Below are positions 35,687 to 47,694 of a stretch of 64,000 bases of DNA, piece after piece. Numbering within the stretch: the first letter of the stretch is position 1; each line of letters opens with the position of its first letter. The stretch spans positions 4,405,001 to 4,469,000 of the forward strand of contig NZ_CP039740.1 in assembly GCF_005153485.1 (NCBI RefSeq). The letters run 5' to 3'. The DNA comes from Pseudolabrys sp. FHR47 (GTDB lineage Bacteria; Pseudomonadota; Alphaproteobacteria; Rhizobiales; Xanthobacteraceae). A program made the translations under genes and the position numbers. The notes below the pieces were generated by a model that made no database searches, was not told the origin of the DNA, and saw only the letters and a program-made list of their open reading frames with translations.

Positions 35687-37009
35687 ATGACAGCTTCACG
35701 CCGCGCCACTGATTCGCGCCGTCTGCGACGGGCGGCGTTCGGCTGCGCGCTTGCAATGATGCTGCCGGCCGGCGCGCTGGCACAGAACGCGACGCCGGCC
35801 GTCGACAAATCGCAGGCGCTCGATCAGCTCAAGGCGCGCGACCAGGAACTCGAGGCGGCGCGCGAGAAACAGCGCCAGTCCGCCGAAGCGGAAGCCGCGC
35901 TCAAGCGCGAGATCGAGGAACTCTCCGCCGACCGGCGCAAGCTGGCGCAGGACCTCATCGACACCGCGGCGCGCACGCGCGCCACCGAAGCCAAGATCGA
36001 AGCCACGCAGCAGCGTCTGGAACCGCTCGCCGCGCGCGAAGCAGCGGTGCGCAAGTCGATCGACGACCGCCGCGCTGTGATCGGCGAAGTGCTGGCGGCG
36101 CTGCAGCGAATCGGCCGCCGGCCGCCGCCGGCGCTGATCGCCAGCCCCGAGGACGCGCTGCAGGCGGTCCGCACCGCCATGGTGCTCGGCGCGGTCCTGC
36201 CCGACATGCGCGGCAAGGTCGATGCGCTGGCCGCCGACCTCGCCGAGCTGCTGAACCTGCGCAAAAACATTACCGCCGAAGGCGAGCGGCTGAAGGCCGA
36301 GATCGCCGCGCTCGACAAGGACCGCGCCCGTATCGCCGCGCTCACCGACGAGCGGCAGAAGCAGCAGGGCGAACGTGAAAAGGCGCTCGCGGCGGAGCGC
36401 GCCAGGGCCGCCGAACTCGCCCGCCAGACCGGCGATCTCAAGGATTTGATCGCCAAGCTGGAGGCCGGTCTCGACCCCGCCGTGCGCGAGGCCCGAGAGG
36501 CCGCGCGAAGCGACAGCAGACCTGCGTTGTCCGCATATCGCGATCCAGGCCGCCTCGCGCCGGCGATCGCCTTCGCCTCGCTGCGCGGTCAGGTTCCGAT
36601 GCCGGTTAACGGCGTCAAATTGCGCAATTTCGGTGCACCCGACGGTAACGGGGGAACGGAAAAAGGCCTCACGGTGGCGACCCGCGCCGGGGCCCAGGTC
36701 ACCGCGCCGGCCGACGGCTGGGTGGTCTATGCCGGCCCGTTCCGCTCCTATGGACAACTATTGATACTGAATGCCGGCGGTGGGTATCATATATTGCTTG
36801 CCGGGATGGATCGGATATCAGTCGATTTAGGGCAGTTCGTGCTGGCCGGAGAACCTGTGGCGGTCATGGGGTCCGGCTCTCATATCGCCGCAATTCTGGC
36901 GTCAGGTTCCAGCCAACCGGTGCTCTACATCGAGTTTCGTAAGAACGGGACCCCCGTTGATCCAGGCCCATGGTGGGCGGCTGGCGAAGGCGAAAAGGTT
37001 CGCGGATGA
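35687..37009 (+). CDS. EnvC/LytM-like murein hydrolase activator (degenerate M23 domain)
   Basis: 440 residues with a signal peptide (LRRAAFGCALAMMLPAGALA), a long coiled coil (about residues 30-270; QLKARDQELEAAREKQRQSA to RAAELARQTGDLKDLIAKLE) and a C-terminal M23/LytM domain starting around KLRNFGAPDGNGGTEKGLTV. The metal-binding HxxxD and HxH motifs are largely missing: the D position reads GLTV and only one His remains in GYHILLAG. So it is an activator of amidases such as AmiA/AmiC rather than an active peptidase. Start ATG 35687 gives a normal signal peptide; the frame is open to 35612. Its stop overlaps ctpA. Confidence 0.88.
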   Translation: MTASRRATDSRRLRRAAFGCALAMMLPAGALAQNATPAVDKSQALDQLKARDQELEAAREKQRQSAEAEAALKREIEELSADRRKLAQDLIDTAARTRATEAKIEATQQRLEPLAAREAAVRKSIDDRRAVIGEVLAALQRIGRRPPPALIASPEDALQAVRTAMVLGAVLPDMRGKVDALAADLAELLNLRKNITAEGERLKAEIAALDKDRARIAALTDERQKQQGEREKALAAERARAAELARQTGDLKDLIAKLEAGLDPAVREAREAARSDSRPALSAYRDPGRLAPAIAFASLRGQVPMPVNGVKLRNFGAPDGNGGTEKGLTVATRAGAQVTAPADGWVVYAGPFRSYGQLLILNAGGGYHILLAGMDRISVDLGQFVLAGEPVAVMGSGSHIAAILASGSSQPVLYIEFRKNGTPVDPGPWWAAGEGEKVRG

Positions 37010-38340
37010 TGCGCAAGACTTCCCTGATTCTGCTTGGTGCCGCGGCGGGTGCCGCGCTGACGCTGGTCGCTGTCCAGCCGCGAGCGGTCTTCTTCGGCTC
37101 CAGCGCCAGGGCGGCAGTGGCCGACACCTACAAGCAGCTCAATCTGTTCGGCGACGTGTTCGAGCGCGTCCGCGCCGACTATGTCGAGAAGCCGGACGAC
37201 ACCAAGCTGATCGAGAATGCCATCAACGGCATGCTCACCAATCTCGATCCGCATTCCAGCTACATGGACCCCAAGAGCTTCCGCGACATGCAGGTGCAGA
37301 CGCGCGGCGAGTTCGGCGGCCTTGGCATCGAAGTGACGATGGAAGACGGCCTGATCAAGGTGGTGGCGCCGATCGACGATACGCCTGCCGCCAAGGCCGG
37401 TGTGCTCGCCAACGATCTCATCACCAAGCTCGACGACGACCAGGTGCAGGGCCTCACCCTGAACCAGGCGGTCGAGAAGATGCGCGGTCCGGTCAACACC
37501 AAGATCCGCCTCACCATCATGCGCAAGGGCGCCGACAAGCCGCTCGAACTGACGCTGACGCGCGACATCATCCGCGTGCGCCCGGTCAAGACCGAGGTGA
37601 AGGGCGAGGATATCGGCTACATCCGCATGACCCAGTTCAACGAGCAGACCACCGACGGCCTGAAGAAGGGCATCGCCGACATCAAGTCGAAGATCGCCAG
37701 CGACAAGCTCAAGGGCTATGTGCTCGACCTGCGCAACAATCCGGGCGGCCTGCTCGATCAGGCGATCTCGGTTTCGGCGGCATTCCTCGACAAGGGCGAG
37801 ATCGTTTCGACCCGCGGCCGCAACGCCGAAGAGACGCAGCGCTTCAACGCCCGCGGCGGCGATCTCACCGGTCACAAGCCGGTCATCGTGCTGATCAATG
37901 GCGGCTCGGCCTCAGCGTCGGAAATTGTCGCCGGCGCGTTGCAGGACCACAAGCGCGCGACCGTGCTCGGCACGCGTTCGTTCGGCAAGGGCTCGGTGCA
38001 GACCATCATCCCGCTCGGCTCCGGCAACGGCGCGCTGCGGCTGACCACGGCGCGCTACTACACGCCGTCGGGCCGCTCGATCCAGGCCAAGGGCATCACC
38101 CCGGATATCGAGGTGCTGCAGGACGTGCCGGAAGATCAGAAGGCTCGAGACAGCAAGGGCGAGGCTTCGCTGCGCGGCCATCTCAAGGGCGACGAAGGCA
38201 AAGAACAGACCGGCTCGCAGTCTTTCATCCCGAAGGAAGAGAAGGACGACAAGGCCCTCAAGATGGCGGTCGACCTCCTGCGCGGCGTTCAGGTCAACTC
38301 GGCCTTCCCACCGAGCGCCAAAACGGCCATGCCGAACTAA
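37006..38340 (+). CDS. ctpA: C-terminal processing peptidase (S41, CtpA-like)
   Basis: 444-residue exported serine protease with signal peptide ([19 protein letters not shown]). Then the N-terminal part, a PDZ domain (about 95-185: GGLGIEVTMEDGLIKVVAPI, DDTPAAKAGVLANDLITKLD) and the S41 catalytic domain with YVLDLRNNPGGLLDQAIS, catalytic Ser in NGGSASASEIVAGALQD and Lys in GTRSFGKGSVQT. It processes envelope or secreted proteins and often works with LytM-type proteins. ATG 37006 overlaps the stop of the envC-like gene, so the two are co-translated. A strong hairpin terminator follows. Confidence 0.93.
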   Translation: MMRKTSLILLGAAAGAALTLVAVQPRAVFFGSSARAAVADTYKQLNLFGDVFERVRADYVEKPDDTKLIENAINGMLTNLDPHSSYMDPKSFRDMQVQTRGEFGGLGIEVTMEDGLIKVVAPIDDTPAAKAGVLANDLITKLDDDQVQGLTLNQAVEKMRGPVNTKIRLTIMRKGADKPLELTLTRDIIRVRPVKTEVKGEDIGYIRMTQFNEQTTDGLKKGIADIKSKIASDKLKGYVLDLRNNPGGLLDQAISVSAAFLDKGEIVSTRGRNAEETQRFNARGGDLTGHKPVIVLINGGSASASEIVAGALQDHKRATVLGTRSFGKGSVQTIIPLGSGNGALRLTTARYYTPSGRSIQAKGITPDIEVLQDVPEDQKARDSKGEASLRGHLKGDEGKEQTGSQSFIPKEEKDDKALKMAVDLLRGVQVNSAFPPSAKTAMPN

Positions 38341-38363
38341 AGCTCCGGCGACGGATCGGACCC

Positions 38364-38391
38364 AAAGGGCGGCCTCAGGGCCGCCCTTTTT
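38364..38391 (+). terminator. Intrinsic terminator after ctpA
   Basis: 11-bp perfect stem AAAGGGCGGCC (38364-38374) / GGCCGCCCTTT (38379-38389), loop TCAG, continuing TTTTTC. A typical rho-independent terminator closing the envC-ctpA operon. Confidence 0.88.
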
Positions 38392-38505
38392 CGTTGGCCG
38401 GCGCAGCGTCCCTAAACGACTGCGGTGCGTTAAGAATTGGCCTTTTCCCTGCGTGATAGACTGTGCCGATGATTCGCGAAGGCACCGCCGGCGAGGATAC
38501 GGGCC

Positions 38506-39798
38506 GTGGAATCGGATGATCTGAACACCCCGCTCGGCCAGGACAAACCCAAAAGCCGCCTGCCGAAGCTGCCCGTGCCGGCGCCGCAGCTATTGGCCGC
38601 CGTGCTGGCGCTCGGCGGTATTGTCGTCGCCGGCTGGGCCATGGTCGCGACCGACCCGCTCGGCGGCGAGCCGATGGCCGTGGTTTCGACCAAGCTCGGG
38701 CCCGCCGCGGATGGCGGAACCGCCAACGCCGGCCGCGAGCAGCCCCGCGTCGACGGGGCTGGCGGCACGGTCGCCCGCATTCCCGACGCCACCAAGCCGC
38801 CCGAGGGCGGCAGGACCGTCACCATTATCGATGGCTCCAGCGGCAAGCGTCAGGAAGTCGTCATTCCCGGTACCGGTGCGCCCGACAGCGCCGAGAATGC
38901 GATGGCCAAGGCGATCGACGGCAAAGGTTCGGACGGTAAGGGGGCCGACGGCAAGCGAGGCTCGGCCTCGCCGGCCCGGCCGGAGATCAAGGCCGATATC
39001 GATCCCGCCAAGCTCGCCGAGAAGGGCCGCTACGGCATCATTCCGAAGATCGGCCCCGACGGCGCCAGGCCGTCTGCGGTGTTCGCCCAAGCACGACCGC
39101 TATCGCCGGCGCTGAAAGACCGGCCGCGCATCGCCATCATACTCACCGGCATGGGCATCAGCGCCTCGGGCACGGCCGATGCGTTCACGCTGCCGGCGTC
39201 GGCGACGTTCGCGCTGGCGCCTTACGCGGTCGATGTCGCCCGCCTTGCGGAGCGCGCCCGCGACGAGGGCCACGAGGTGCTGCTGCAAGTGCCGATGGAG
39301 CCGTTCGAGTATCCCGACAACGACCCGGGTCCGCAGACGCTGCTGACATCGCTGACGCCGGAGCAGAACATCGACCGCCTGCACTGGCTGATGAGCCGCA
39401 TGCAAGGTTATGTCGGTGCCGTTAGTTTCATGGGCGCCCGCTTCCTCACCGCTGAGCCGGCGCTCGCGCCGGTGCTGAGCGAGACTGCCAAGCGCGGGCT
39501 GATCTTCGTCGATGGCGGCGCCTCGCAGCGCAGCGTCGCCGGCCAGCTCGCCACCGCACGCAATATGGCTTTCGCCAAAGCCGACATCGTCATCGACGCG
39601 GTGCCAACTCCGGTCGAGATCGAGCGGGCGCTGGCGCGGCTCGAAATTGTCGCGCGCGAGGGCGGCACCGCCGTCGGCATCGCTAATGCCCAGCCGGGAA
39701 CCATCACCCGCATCGCCGAATGGATGGCCAAAGTCGAAAGCCGCGGCTTCGTGCTGGTACCGATCTCGATGATCGTGGCGAAGACGAAGTCGTCTTGA
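38506..39798 (+). CDS. Divergent polysaccharide deacetylase family protein (YibQ-like)
   Basis: 430 residues starting at GTG 38506. One N-terminal membrane helix (LLAAVLALGGIVVAGWAMVA, about 26-45), a long disordered linker rich in Gly/Ala/Pro/Asp, and a C-terminal domain (about 200-430) of the divergent deacetylase fold: PRIAIILTGMGISASGTADA, HEVLLQVPMEPFEYPDND, VGAVSFMGARFLTAEPALAP. Family members lack the classical DHH metal site and their role in the periplasm is unclear. Often linked with envC and ctpA in proteobacteria, as here. Confidence 0.85.
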   Translation: MESDDLNTPLGQDKPKSRLPKLPVPAPQLLAAVLALGGIVVAGWAMVATDPLGGEPMAVVSTKLGPAADGGTANAGREQPRVDGAGGTVARIPDATKPPEGGRTVTIIDGSSGKRQEVVIPGTGAPDSAENAMAKAIDGKGSDGKGADGKRGSASPARPEIKADIDPAKLAEKGRYGIIPKIGPDGARPSAVFAQARPLSPALKDRPRIAIILTGMGISASGTADAFTLPASATFALAPYAVDVARLAERARDEGHEVLLQVPMEPFEYPDNDPGPQTLLTSLTPEQNIDRLHWLMSRMQGYVGAVSFMGARFLTAEPALAPVLSETAKRGLIFVDGGASQRSVAGQLATARNMAFAKADIVIDAVPTPVEIERALARLEIVAREGGTAVGIANAQPGTITRIAEWMAKVESRGFVLVPISMIVAKTKSS

Positions 39799-39830
39799 AC
39801 CCTCGCCGCGCCGGCGGCATATAGCGCGGC

Positions 39831-40346
39831 ATGACCGACATCTCGCAGACCGTCTACGACAACCTGCCCTACCGCCCCTGCGCCGGCATCATGGTGCTCA
39901 ACCGCGCCGGGCTGGTTTTCGTCGGCCGCCGCAAAGGTGGCCCCGAACATGTCGATGCCACCCACGTCTGGCAGATGCCGCAAGGCGGCATCGACGAAGG
40001 CGAGGATCCGTATCAAGGCGCGCTGCGTGAACTCTACGAAGAGACCAGCATCAAGTCGGTCGAGAAGCTCGACGAGATTGCCGACTGGCTCGCCTACGAC
40101 ATTCCGCGCGACATCGTTGGCGAAGCGTGGAAAGGCCGGTATCGCGGCCAGAAGCAGAAATGGTACGCGCTGCGTTTCACCGGCAACGATAGCGAGATCG
40201 ACATCGTCCATCCCGGCGGTGGCCATCACAAGCCGGAATTCATCGACTGGCGCTGGGTCGAGATGAAAGCGCTGCCCGACCTCGTGGTGCCGTTTAAACG
40301 GCCGATCTACGAGCAGGTGGTGGCGTCGTTTTCGCGCCTCGCGTGA
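39831..40346 (+). CDS. rppH: RNA pyrophosphohydrolase (Nudix)
   Basis: 171 residues. Removes pyrophosphate from 5'-triphosphate mRNA, opening it to RNase E. The Nudix box [20 protein letters not shown] (GX5EX7REUXEEXGU) is complete, and the RppH-specific segments [20 protein letters not shown] and [13 protein letters not shown] are present. It lies 32 bases after the deacetylase gene. Confidence 0.95.
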   Translation: MTDISQTVYDNLPYRPCAGIMVLNRAGLVFVGRRKGGPEHVDATHVWQMPQGGIDEGEDPYQGALRELYEETSIKSVEKLDEIADWLAYDIPRDIVGEAWKGRYRGQKQKWYALRFTGNDSEIDIVHPGGGHHKPEFIDWRWVEMKALPDLVVPFKRPIYEQVVASFSRLA

Positions 40347-40447
40347 AGGTTTACGCGGACCGCCGGGGCATTACGCCGCACCATAAAGTCCTTTGAAAGC
40401 CCGGATCGGCTCTTAGCTCCTTCGCTGGTTTAAACGAGGGAGAACCG

Positions 40448-41221
40448 ATGTTCGACGCGAAAAGCCTGCTCGACCAGTTCATGGGTGGGCACAATCAGGG
40501 CGGCAATCAAGGCGGGCAAGGTCCGCAAGGTCTTGGCCGTGGCGCTTTCGGTCAGGGCGGCGGCGATCTGCTCCAGCAGGCCGGCAACATGCTCGGCGGG
40601 TTCGGCGGCGGCGCACTGACCGGCGGCCTTGCAGGACTGCTGCTCGGCTCCAAGGGCGGCCGCAAACTCGCCGGCAATGCGCTGGCCTATGGCGGCATGG
40701 CGGTCGCTGGTGCGCTCGCTTACCGCGCCTACCAGAATTACCAGGCCGGCAAGCAGGCCTCGCCCGCCGCCACCGCGCAAACGCCGCTTCTGCCGCCCCC
40801 CGCCGATACGCCGTTCAATCCGGTGCAGGAGGCCGACCAGCAGTCGCTGGCACGCAATCTTCTGCGCACCATGATTTCGGCGGCCAAGGCCGACGGGCAC
40901 ATCGACGCCGCCGAGCAGGCCAACATCTTCGCGCAGATGGACAAGATGAATGTCGGCGCCGAAGACAAGGTCTTCGTCATGGACGAATTGCGCGCGCCGC
41001 TCGACGTCGATGCGGTGGCGCGCTGCGCCCGCACGCCGGAGGAAGCCGCCGAGCTTTACACCGTGTCACTGCTGGCAATCGACGTCGATAACCCGTCCGA
41101 ACGCGCCTATCTCGCGCTGCTGGCGGCGCGTCTGAAGCTCGACGACAGACTGGTGGCGCATCTGCATGCGACGGTCGAGGGCGCGCTGGAGCCGGTGAAG
41201 CAGACGGTGGCTTCGGCCTAG
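40448..41221 (+). CDS. DUF533 / TerB-like protein (YebE-like)
   Basis: 257 residues. An N-terminal Gly/Gln-rich stretch (GGNQGGQGPQGLGRGAFG) leads to a glycine-rich hydrophobic segment (LGGFGGGALTGGLAGLLLGS) and LAGNALAYGGMAVAGALAYR, likely a membrane-associated helical hairpin. The C-terminal half is TerB-like, with NLLRTMISAAKADGHIDAAE (EF-like acidic loop) and LLAIDVDNPSERAYLALLAA. Function unknown; often called 'tellurite resistance TerB family' without evidence of tellurite resistance. It is convergent with the ATP synthase operon, with a hairpin terminator between. Confidence 0.85.
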   Translation: MFDAKSLLDQFMGGHNQGGNQGGQGPQGLGRGAFGQGGGDLLQQAGNMLGGFGGGALTGGLAGLLLGSKGGRKLAGNALAYGGMAVAGALAYRAYQNYQAGKQASPAATAQTPLLPPPADTPFNPVQEADQQSLARNLLRTMISAAKADGHIDAAEQANIFAQMDKMNVGAEDKVFVMDELRAPLDVDAVARCARTPEEAAELYTVSLLAIDVDNPSERAYLALLAARLKLDDRLVAHLHATVEGALEPVKQTVASA

Positions 41222-41228
41222 CGGGCCG

Positions 41229-41290
41229 CGTCATTGCCCGCGCAGGCGGGCAATCCAGCGCTGGATGCCCCGCCTTCGCGGGGCATGACG
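41229..41290. repeat. Intergenic palindromic repeat (GATCCAGCGCTGGAT family)
   Basis: CGTCATTGCCCGCGCAGGCG at the left and CCGCCTTCGCGGGGCATGAC at the right, with AATCCAGCGCTGGAT at the centre. It follows the DUF533 gene, just before the bidirectional terminator. Confidence 0.75.
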
Positions 41291-41300
41291 ATCGTCAGAC

Positions 41301-41334
41301 AAAAACGCCGCCGGATATCTCCGGCGGCGTTTTT
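41301..41334. terminator. Bidirectional intrinsic terminator between DUF533-like gene and atpC
   Basis: Perfect 15-bp stem AAAAACGCCGCCGGA (41301-41315) / TCCGGCGGCGTTTTT (41320-41334), loop TATC. With A-run on one side and T-run on the other, it works for both convergent transcripts: the DUF533-like gene (plus) and the atp operon (minus). Confidence 0.93.
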
Positions 41335-41353
41335 ATTTCAGATCGCGCGTCGC

Positions 41354-41761
41354 TCAGTGCGCGGCGGTGCCGGTCAGATGACGATCGACTTCCTTGAAGT
41401 GATCGAGCCGCGTGATGATCTTGTCGAGCTCGTTGCCGGATTCCATCTTGGTGGCTTGCTGCTCGAGCTCGGCGATGCGCGCGGCGATGACGGCGCGATC
41501 GAAGTCCTTCACCGCGTCGGCGGTGTCGGCGAGCACGGTGAGGCCCTTGTCCGAGACTTCGGCGAAGCCGCCGAGCACAACGATCTTCTGCGCATTGCCG
41601 CCGGCGACAACCGTCATGATACCGGGACGCAGCGTGGTCACCAGCGGCGCGTGCCCCTCCATCACGCCGAAGTCGCCTTCGGAGCCGGGAAGGTCAACCT
41701 GAGTCACCTCGCCGGAGAAGACGAGTTTTTCGGGCGACACGAGTTCGAAATGCAGAGCCAT
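41354..41761 (-). CDS. atpC: ATP synthase F1 subunit epsilon
   Basis: 135-residue rotor-stalk subunit that regulates ATP hydrolysis. N-terminal beta domain [40 protein letters not shown], ending in a C-terminal helical part. Last gene of the F1 operon, followed by the bidirectional terminator. Confidence 0.95.
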   Translation of the reverse strand: MALHFELVSPEKLVFSGEVTQVDLPGSEGDFGVMEGHAPLVTTLRPGIMTVVAGGNAQKIVVLGGFAEVSDKGLTVLADTADAVKDFDRAVIAARIAELEQQATKMESGNELDKIITRLDHFKEVDRHLTGTAAH

Positions 41762-41789
41762 CGGCTTACGTTACCTTGAGCGGGTTGCC

Positions 41790-43244
<1,455 letters not shown>

Positions 43245-43258
43245 CTATTCGTGCGCGC

Positions 43259-44134
43259 TTAGAGCGCTTCGGCGCCGGAGATGATCTCGATGAGTTCTTT
43301 CGTGATCATGGCCTGACGCGTGCGGTTGTAGGTGATGGTCTGCTTGCGGATCATGTCGCCGGCGTTGCGGGTCGCGTTGTCCATCGCCGACATCTGCGCG
43401 CCGTAGAACGAAGCGTTGTTCTCGAGCAGCGCGCGGAAAATCTGGGTCGCCACGTAACGCGGCAGCAGTTCGCCGAGAATTTCCTCTTCCTCGGGTTCGT
43501 ATTCGTAGGGCGCAAGCGCCGCCGCCGGCTTCGACGCGTCGAACTTCGGCGGGATGATCTGCTGCGCTGTCGGGACCTGCGAGATCACCGATTTGAACTG
43601 CGCGTAGAACAGGGTCGCGATATCGAACTCGCCCTTCTCGAACATCGCCAGAACCTTGTCGGCGATCTGTGAAGCGTTCACGTAACCGAGCGTGCGCACG
43701 CCGCGCAGTTCCATGCGGTCGACGATGAGCTTCTCGTAGTTGCGGCGGAGCTGCTCGTAGCCCTTCTTGCCGACGGTCAGGATCTTGACCGTCTTGCCTT
43801 CGGACTGGAGGCGGTTGATGTGCTCGCGCGCCAGACGGACGATCGAGGAATTGAACGCACCGGCGAGGCCGCGCTCGCCGGTCGCGACGACAAGGAGGTG
43901 AACTTTGTCGGACCCGGTGCCGGCCAGCAGCTTCGGCGCCCCTTCGGCACCGGCCATGCCGGAGGCGATGTTGCCCAGCGCCAGGTCCATGCGTTCGGCA
44001 TAGGGCCGCGCGGCTTCCGCCGCCGCCTGCGCGCGGCGCAGCTTCGAGGCCGCGACCATCTGCATGGCCTTGGTGATCTTCTGCGTCGCCTTCGTCGCGG
44101 CGATGCGAACGCGCATGTCCTTGAGTGACGCCAT
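43259..44134 (-). CDS. atpG: ATP synthase F1 subunit gamma
   Basis: 291-residue central rotor shaft. N-terminal [20 protein letters not shown] then [19 protein letters not shown], and C-terminal [20 protein letters not shown], then [20 protein letters not shown]. Separated from atpA by 80 bases that hold a palindromic repeat. Confidence 0.97.
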   Translation of the reverse strand: MASLKDMRVRIAATKATQKITKAMQMVAASKLRRAQAAAEAARPYAERMDLALGNIASGMAGAEGAPKLLAGTGSDKVHLLVVATGERGLAGAFNSSIVRLAREHINRLQSEGKTVKILTVGKKGYEQLRRNYEKLIVDRMELRGVRTLGYVNASQIADKVLAMFEKGEFDIATLFYAQFKSVISQVPTAQQIIPPKFDASKPAAALAPYEYEPEEEEILGELLPRYVATQIFRALLENNASFYGAQMSAMDNATRNAGDMIRKQTITYNRTRQAMITKELIEIISGAEAL

Positions 44135-44165
44135 GTCTCTTCGGCTCTCTCGGTCTCTTTTATTT

Positions 44166-44205
44166 CGTCATGCCCGGCCTTGTGCCGGGCATTCACGTCT
44201 TGCGT
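44166..44205. repeat. Palindromic repeat inside the atp operon (atpA-atpG gap)
   Basis: ATGCCCGGC (44170-44178) / GCCGGGCAT (44184-44192), loop CTTGT, flanked by CGTC and CACGTCTTGCGTTGG, the same family as at 18941-19062. It lies between atpA and atpG, so it is transcribed within the ATP synthase message. Confidence 0.75.
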
Positions 44206-44214
44206 TGGATCGCC

Positions 44215-46304
<2,090 letters not shown>

Positions 46305-46679
46305 GGTCACGCTCTCTCTTAGGACTTTAAACAAGCTCGACACCGTCGCCTAAAGGGGCGGCGCAAGCTATTGGAATTCAAGAGGGAATTCCGATCTCCG
46401 GGCCGCCCGGCAAACCCCCGCGGGCGGGCCTTGAAAATCGAGGGGTAGCTAACACAGCGATGGGGGGCGGTGCAACAAGGGGTATCCCGGAGACGGCCAA
46501 AGGTGCTGCGGCAAAACGCGGGACGCCGCGTCCGGACGGGGCAGGCCCTTCCCGCGATTGCAGGGCTGGCCTTCGCATTTACCCGCAGCGGGAACGGCCG
46601 AATCCATATATGGGCGAACGCTCTCGTATTGCCCCCGCAAGCACGACGCGACCCGGCCTCACCAGAAAGGGAAAAAATC
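46305..46679. promoter_or_regulatory. 375-base divergent region between atpH and an EamA gene; candidate atp promoter
   Basis: No gene is supported here. On the minus strand TTGCAC (46475-46470) and TTAGCT (46452-46447) are 17 bases apart, a weak but correctly spaced promoter for the atp operon. A small hairpin GGAATTC (46373-46379) / GAATTCC (46386-46392) lies in the atpH leader. Everything else is GC-rich sequence without recognised signals. Confidence 0.4.
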
Positions 46680-47588
46680 ATGCCTGACGGAACGTCGCGA
46701 GCAGCCGAAACCCGGGCCGCCCGCCTGTCCGTCATTCTGCTGGGCTTGTGCTGGGGGTTTCTGTGGGTCGCCACCGCGCTGGCGCTGCGGGACGTCGCGC
46801 CGTGGACGCTGCGCGCGATCGGCACAGGGCTCGGCGCCGCGACCTTGTTTGTCGCGGCCAAATTCGCCGGTTTCGATCTCGCCGTGCCGACGCGCGAACG
46901 TATCCACGTCGCGATCGGCGGCTTCTTCAACGTCGGCGCATTTCACATCCTGATGGCGTTTTCGCAGCTTCATGGCGCCACTTCACGCACCGTCATGCTC
47001 GCCTACACCATGCCGATCTGGACCGCGGGCTTGAGCGTGCTGCTGTTGCACGAACGGCTCGACCGCGTTCGCCTGCTCGCCCTCACGCTGTGCGCGGTCG
47101 GCGTCGGCACCCTGGTGTGGCCGTTGTTCGCGGACGGATTTTCCGCCTTCGTGCTTTATGCCGTCACCGGCGCCGTCGGTTGGGCTTTCGGAACCGTCTA
47201 CATGAAATGGCAGCGCGTGACGGTGCCGCCGCTGGCCAATGCCGCATGGCAGTTGCTGTCCGGCTTTTGCTTCCTGCTGGCCGGCACGCTGCTGTTCGAA
47301 GGCCTGCCGCGCCTGTGGCCGATCAGTTCGACCTCGGCCTTCGCCATTGTCTATATCGGCCTGTTCGGGGTCGGCCTCGCCCATTTCCTGTGGTGGACGA
47401 TCGTCGGGCGGCTATCGCCGCTGACGGCCTCGATCGGCGCGCTACTGGCGCCGGTGGTTGGCGTCACGGCCTCGATCGTCGTTCTCGGCGAGCGACCGAC
47501 CGGCGCCGACATTGTCGGTTTCGTGCTGATCTTTGCGGCCGCGGCTTGCGTGCTGGTGCCGGGCGGCAGCATCAAGGGCAAGGCCTGA
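46680..47588 (+). CDS. EamA-family (DMT) transporter
   Basis: 302 residues, about ten membrane helices in two repeats: LSVILLGLCWGFLWVATALA at the start, FVLYAVTGAVGWAFGTVYMK beginning the second, and LLAPVVGVTASIVVLGERPT (EamA repeat end with the conserved GE). Substrate unknown. AAAGGG lies upstream of ATG 46680. Divergent from the atp operon, followed by the SulP gene after 106 bases. Confidence 0.88.
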   Translation: MPDGTSRAAETRAARLSVILLGLCWGFLWVATALALRDVAPWTLRAIGTGLGAATLFVAAKFAGFDLAVPTRERIHVAIGGFFNVGAFHILMAFSQLHGATSRTVMLAYTMPIWTAGLSVLLLHERLDRVRLLALTLCAVGVGTLVWPLFADGFSAFVLYAVTGAVGWAFGTVYMKWQRVTVPPLANAAWQLLSGFCFLLAGTLLFEGLPRLWPISSTSAFAIVYIGLFGVGLAHFLWWTIVGRLSPLTASIGALLAPVVGVTASIVVLGERPTGADIVGFVLIFAAAACVLVPGGSIKGKA

Positions 47589-47694
47589 AACGTATAAAGG
47601 AATTATTGCCTATTTTTATTTACGAGCAATTTCGGAGTTGCGTTCAAGCCGTCCGAAGCGCGATGGTGACGGAGCTTTTCCAACAGAGTCCATC

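Noticed and set aside
40448-41221. DUF533/TerB-like gene as a tellurite-resistance determinant
   Set aside because: The fold name is historical; no other ter genes are near and no resistance function can be claimed.
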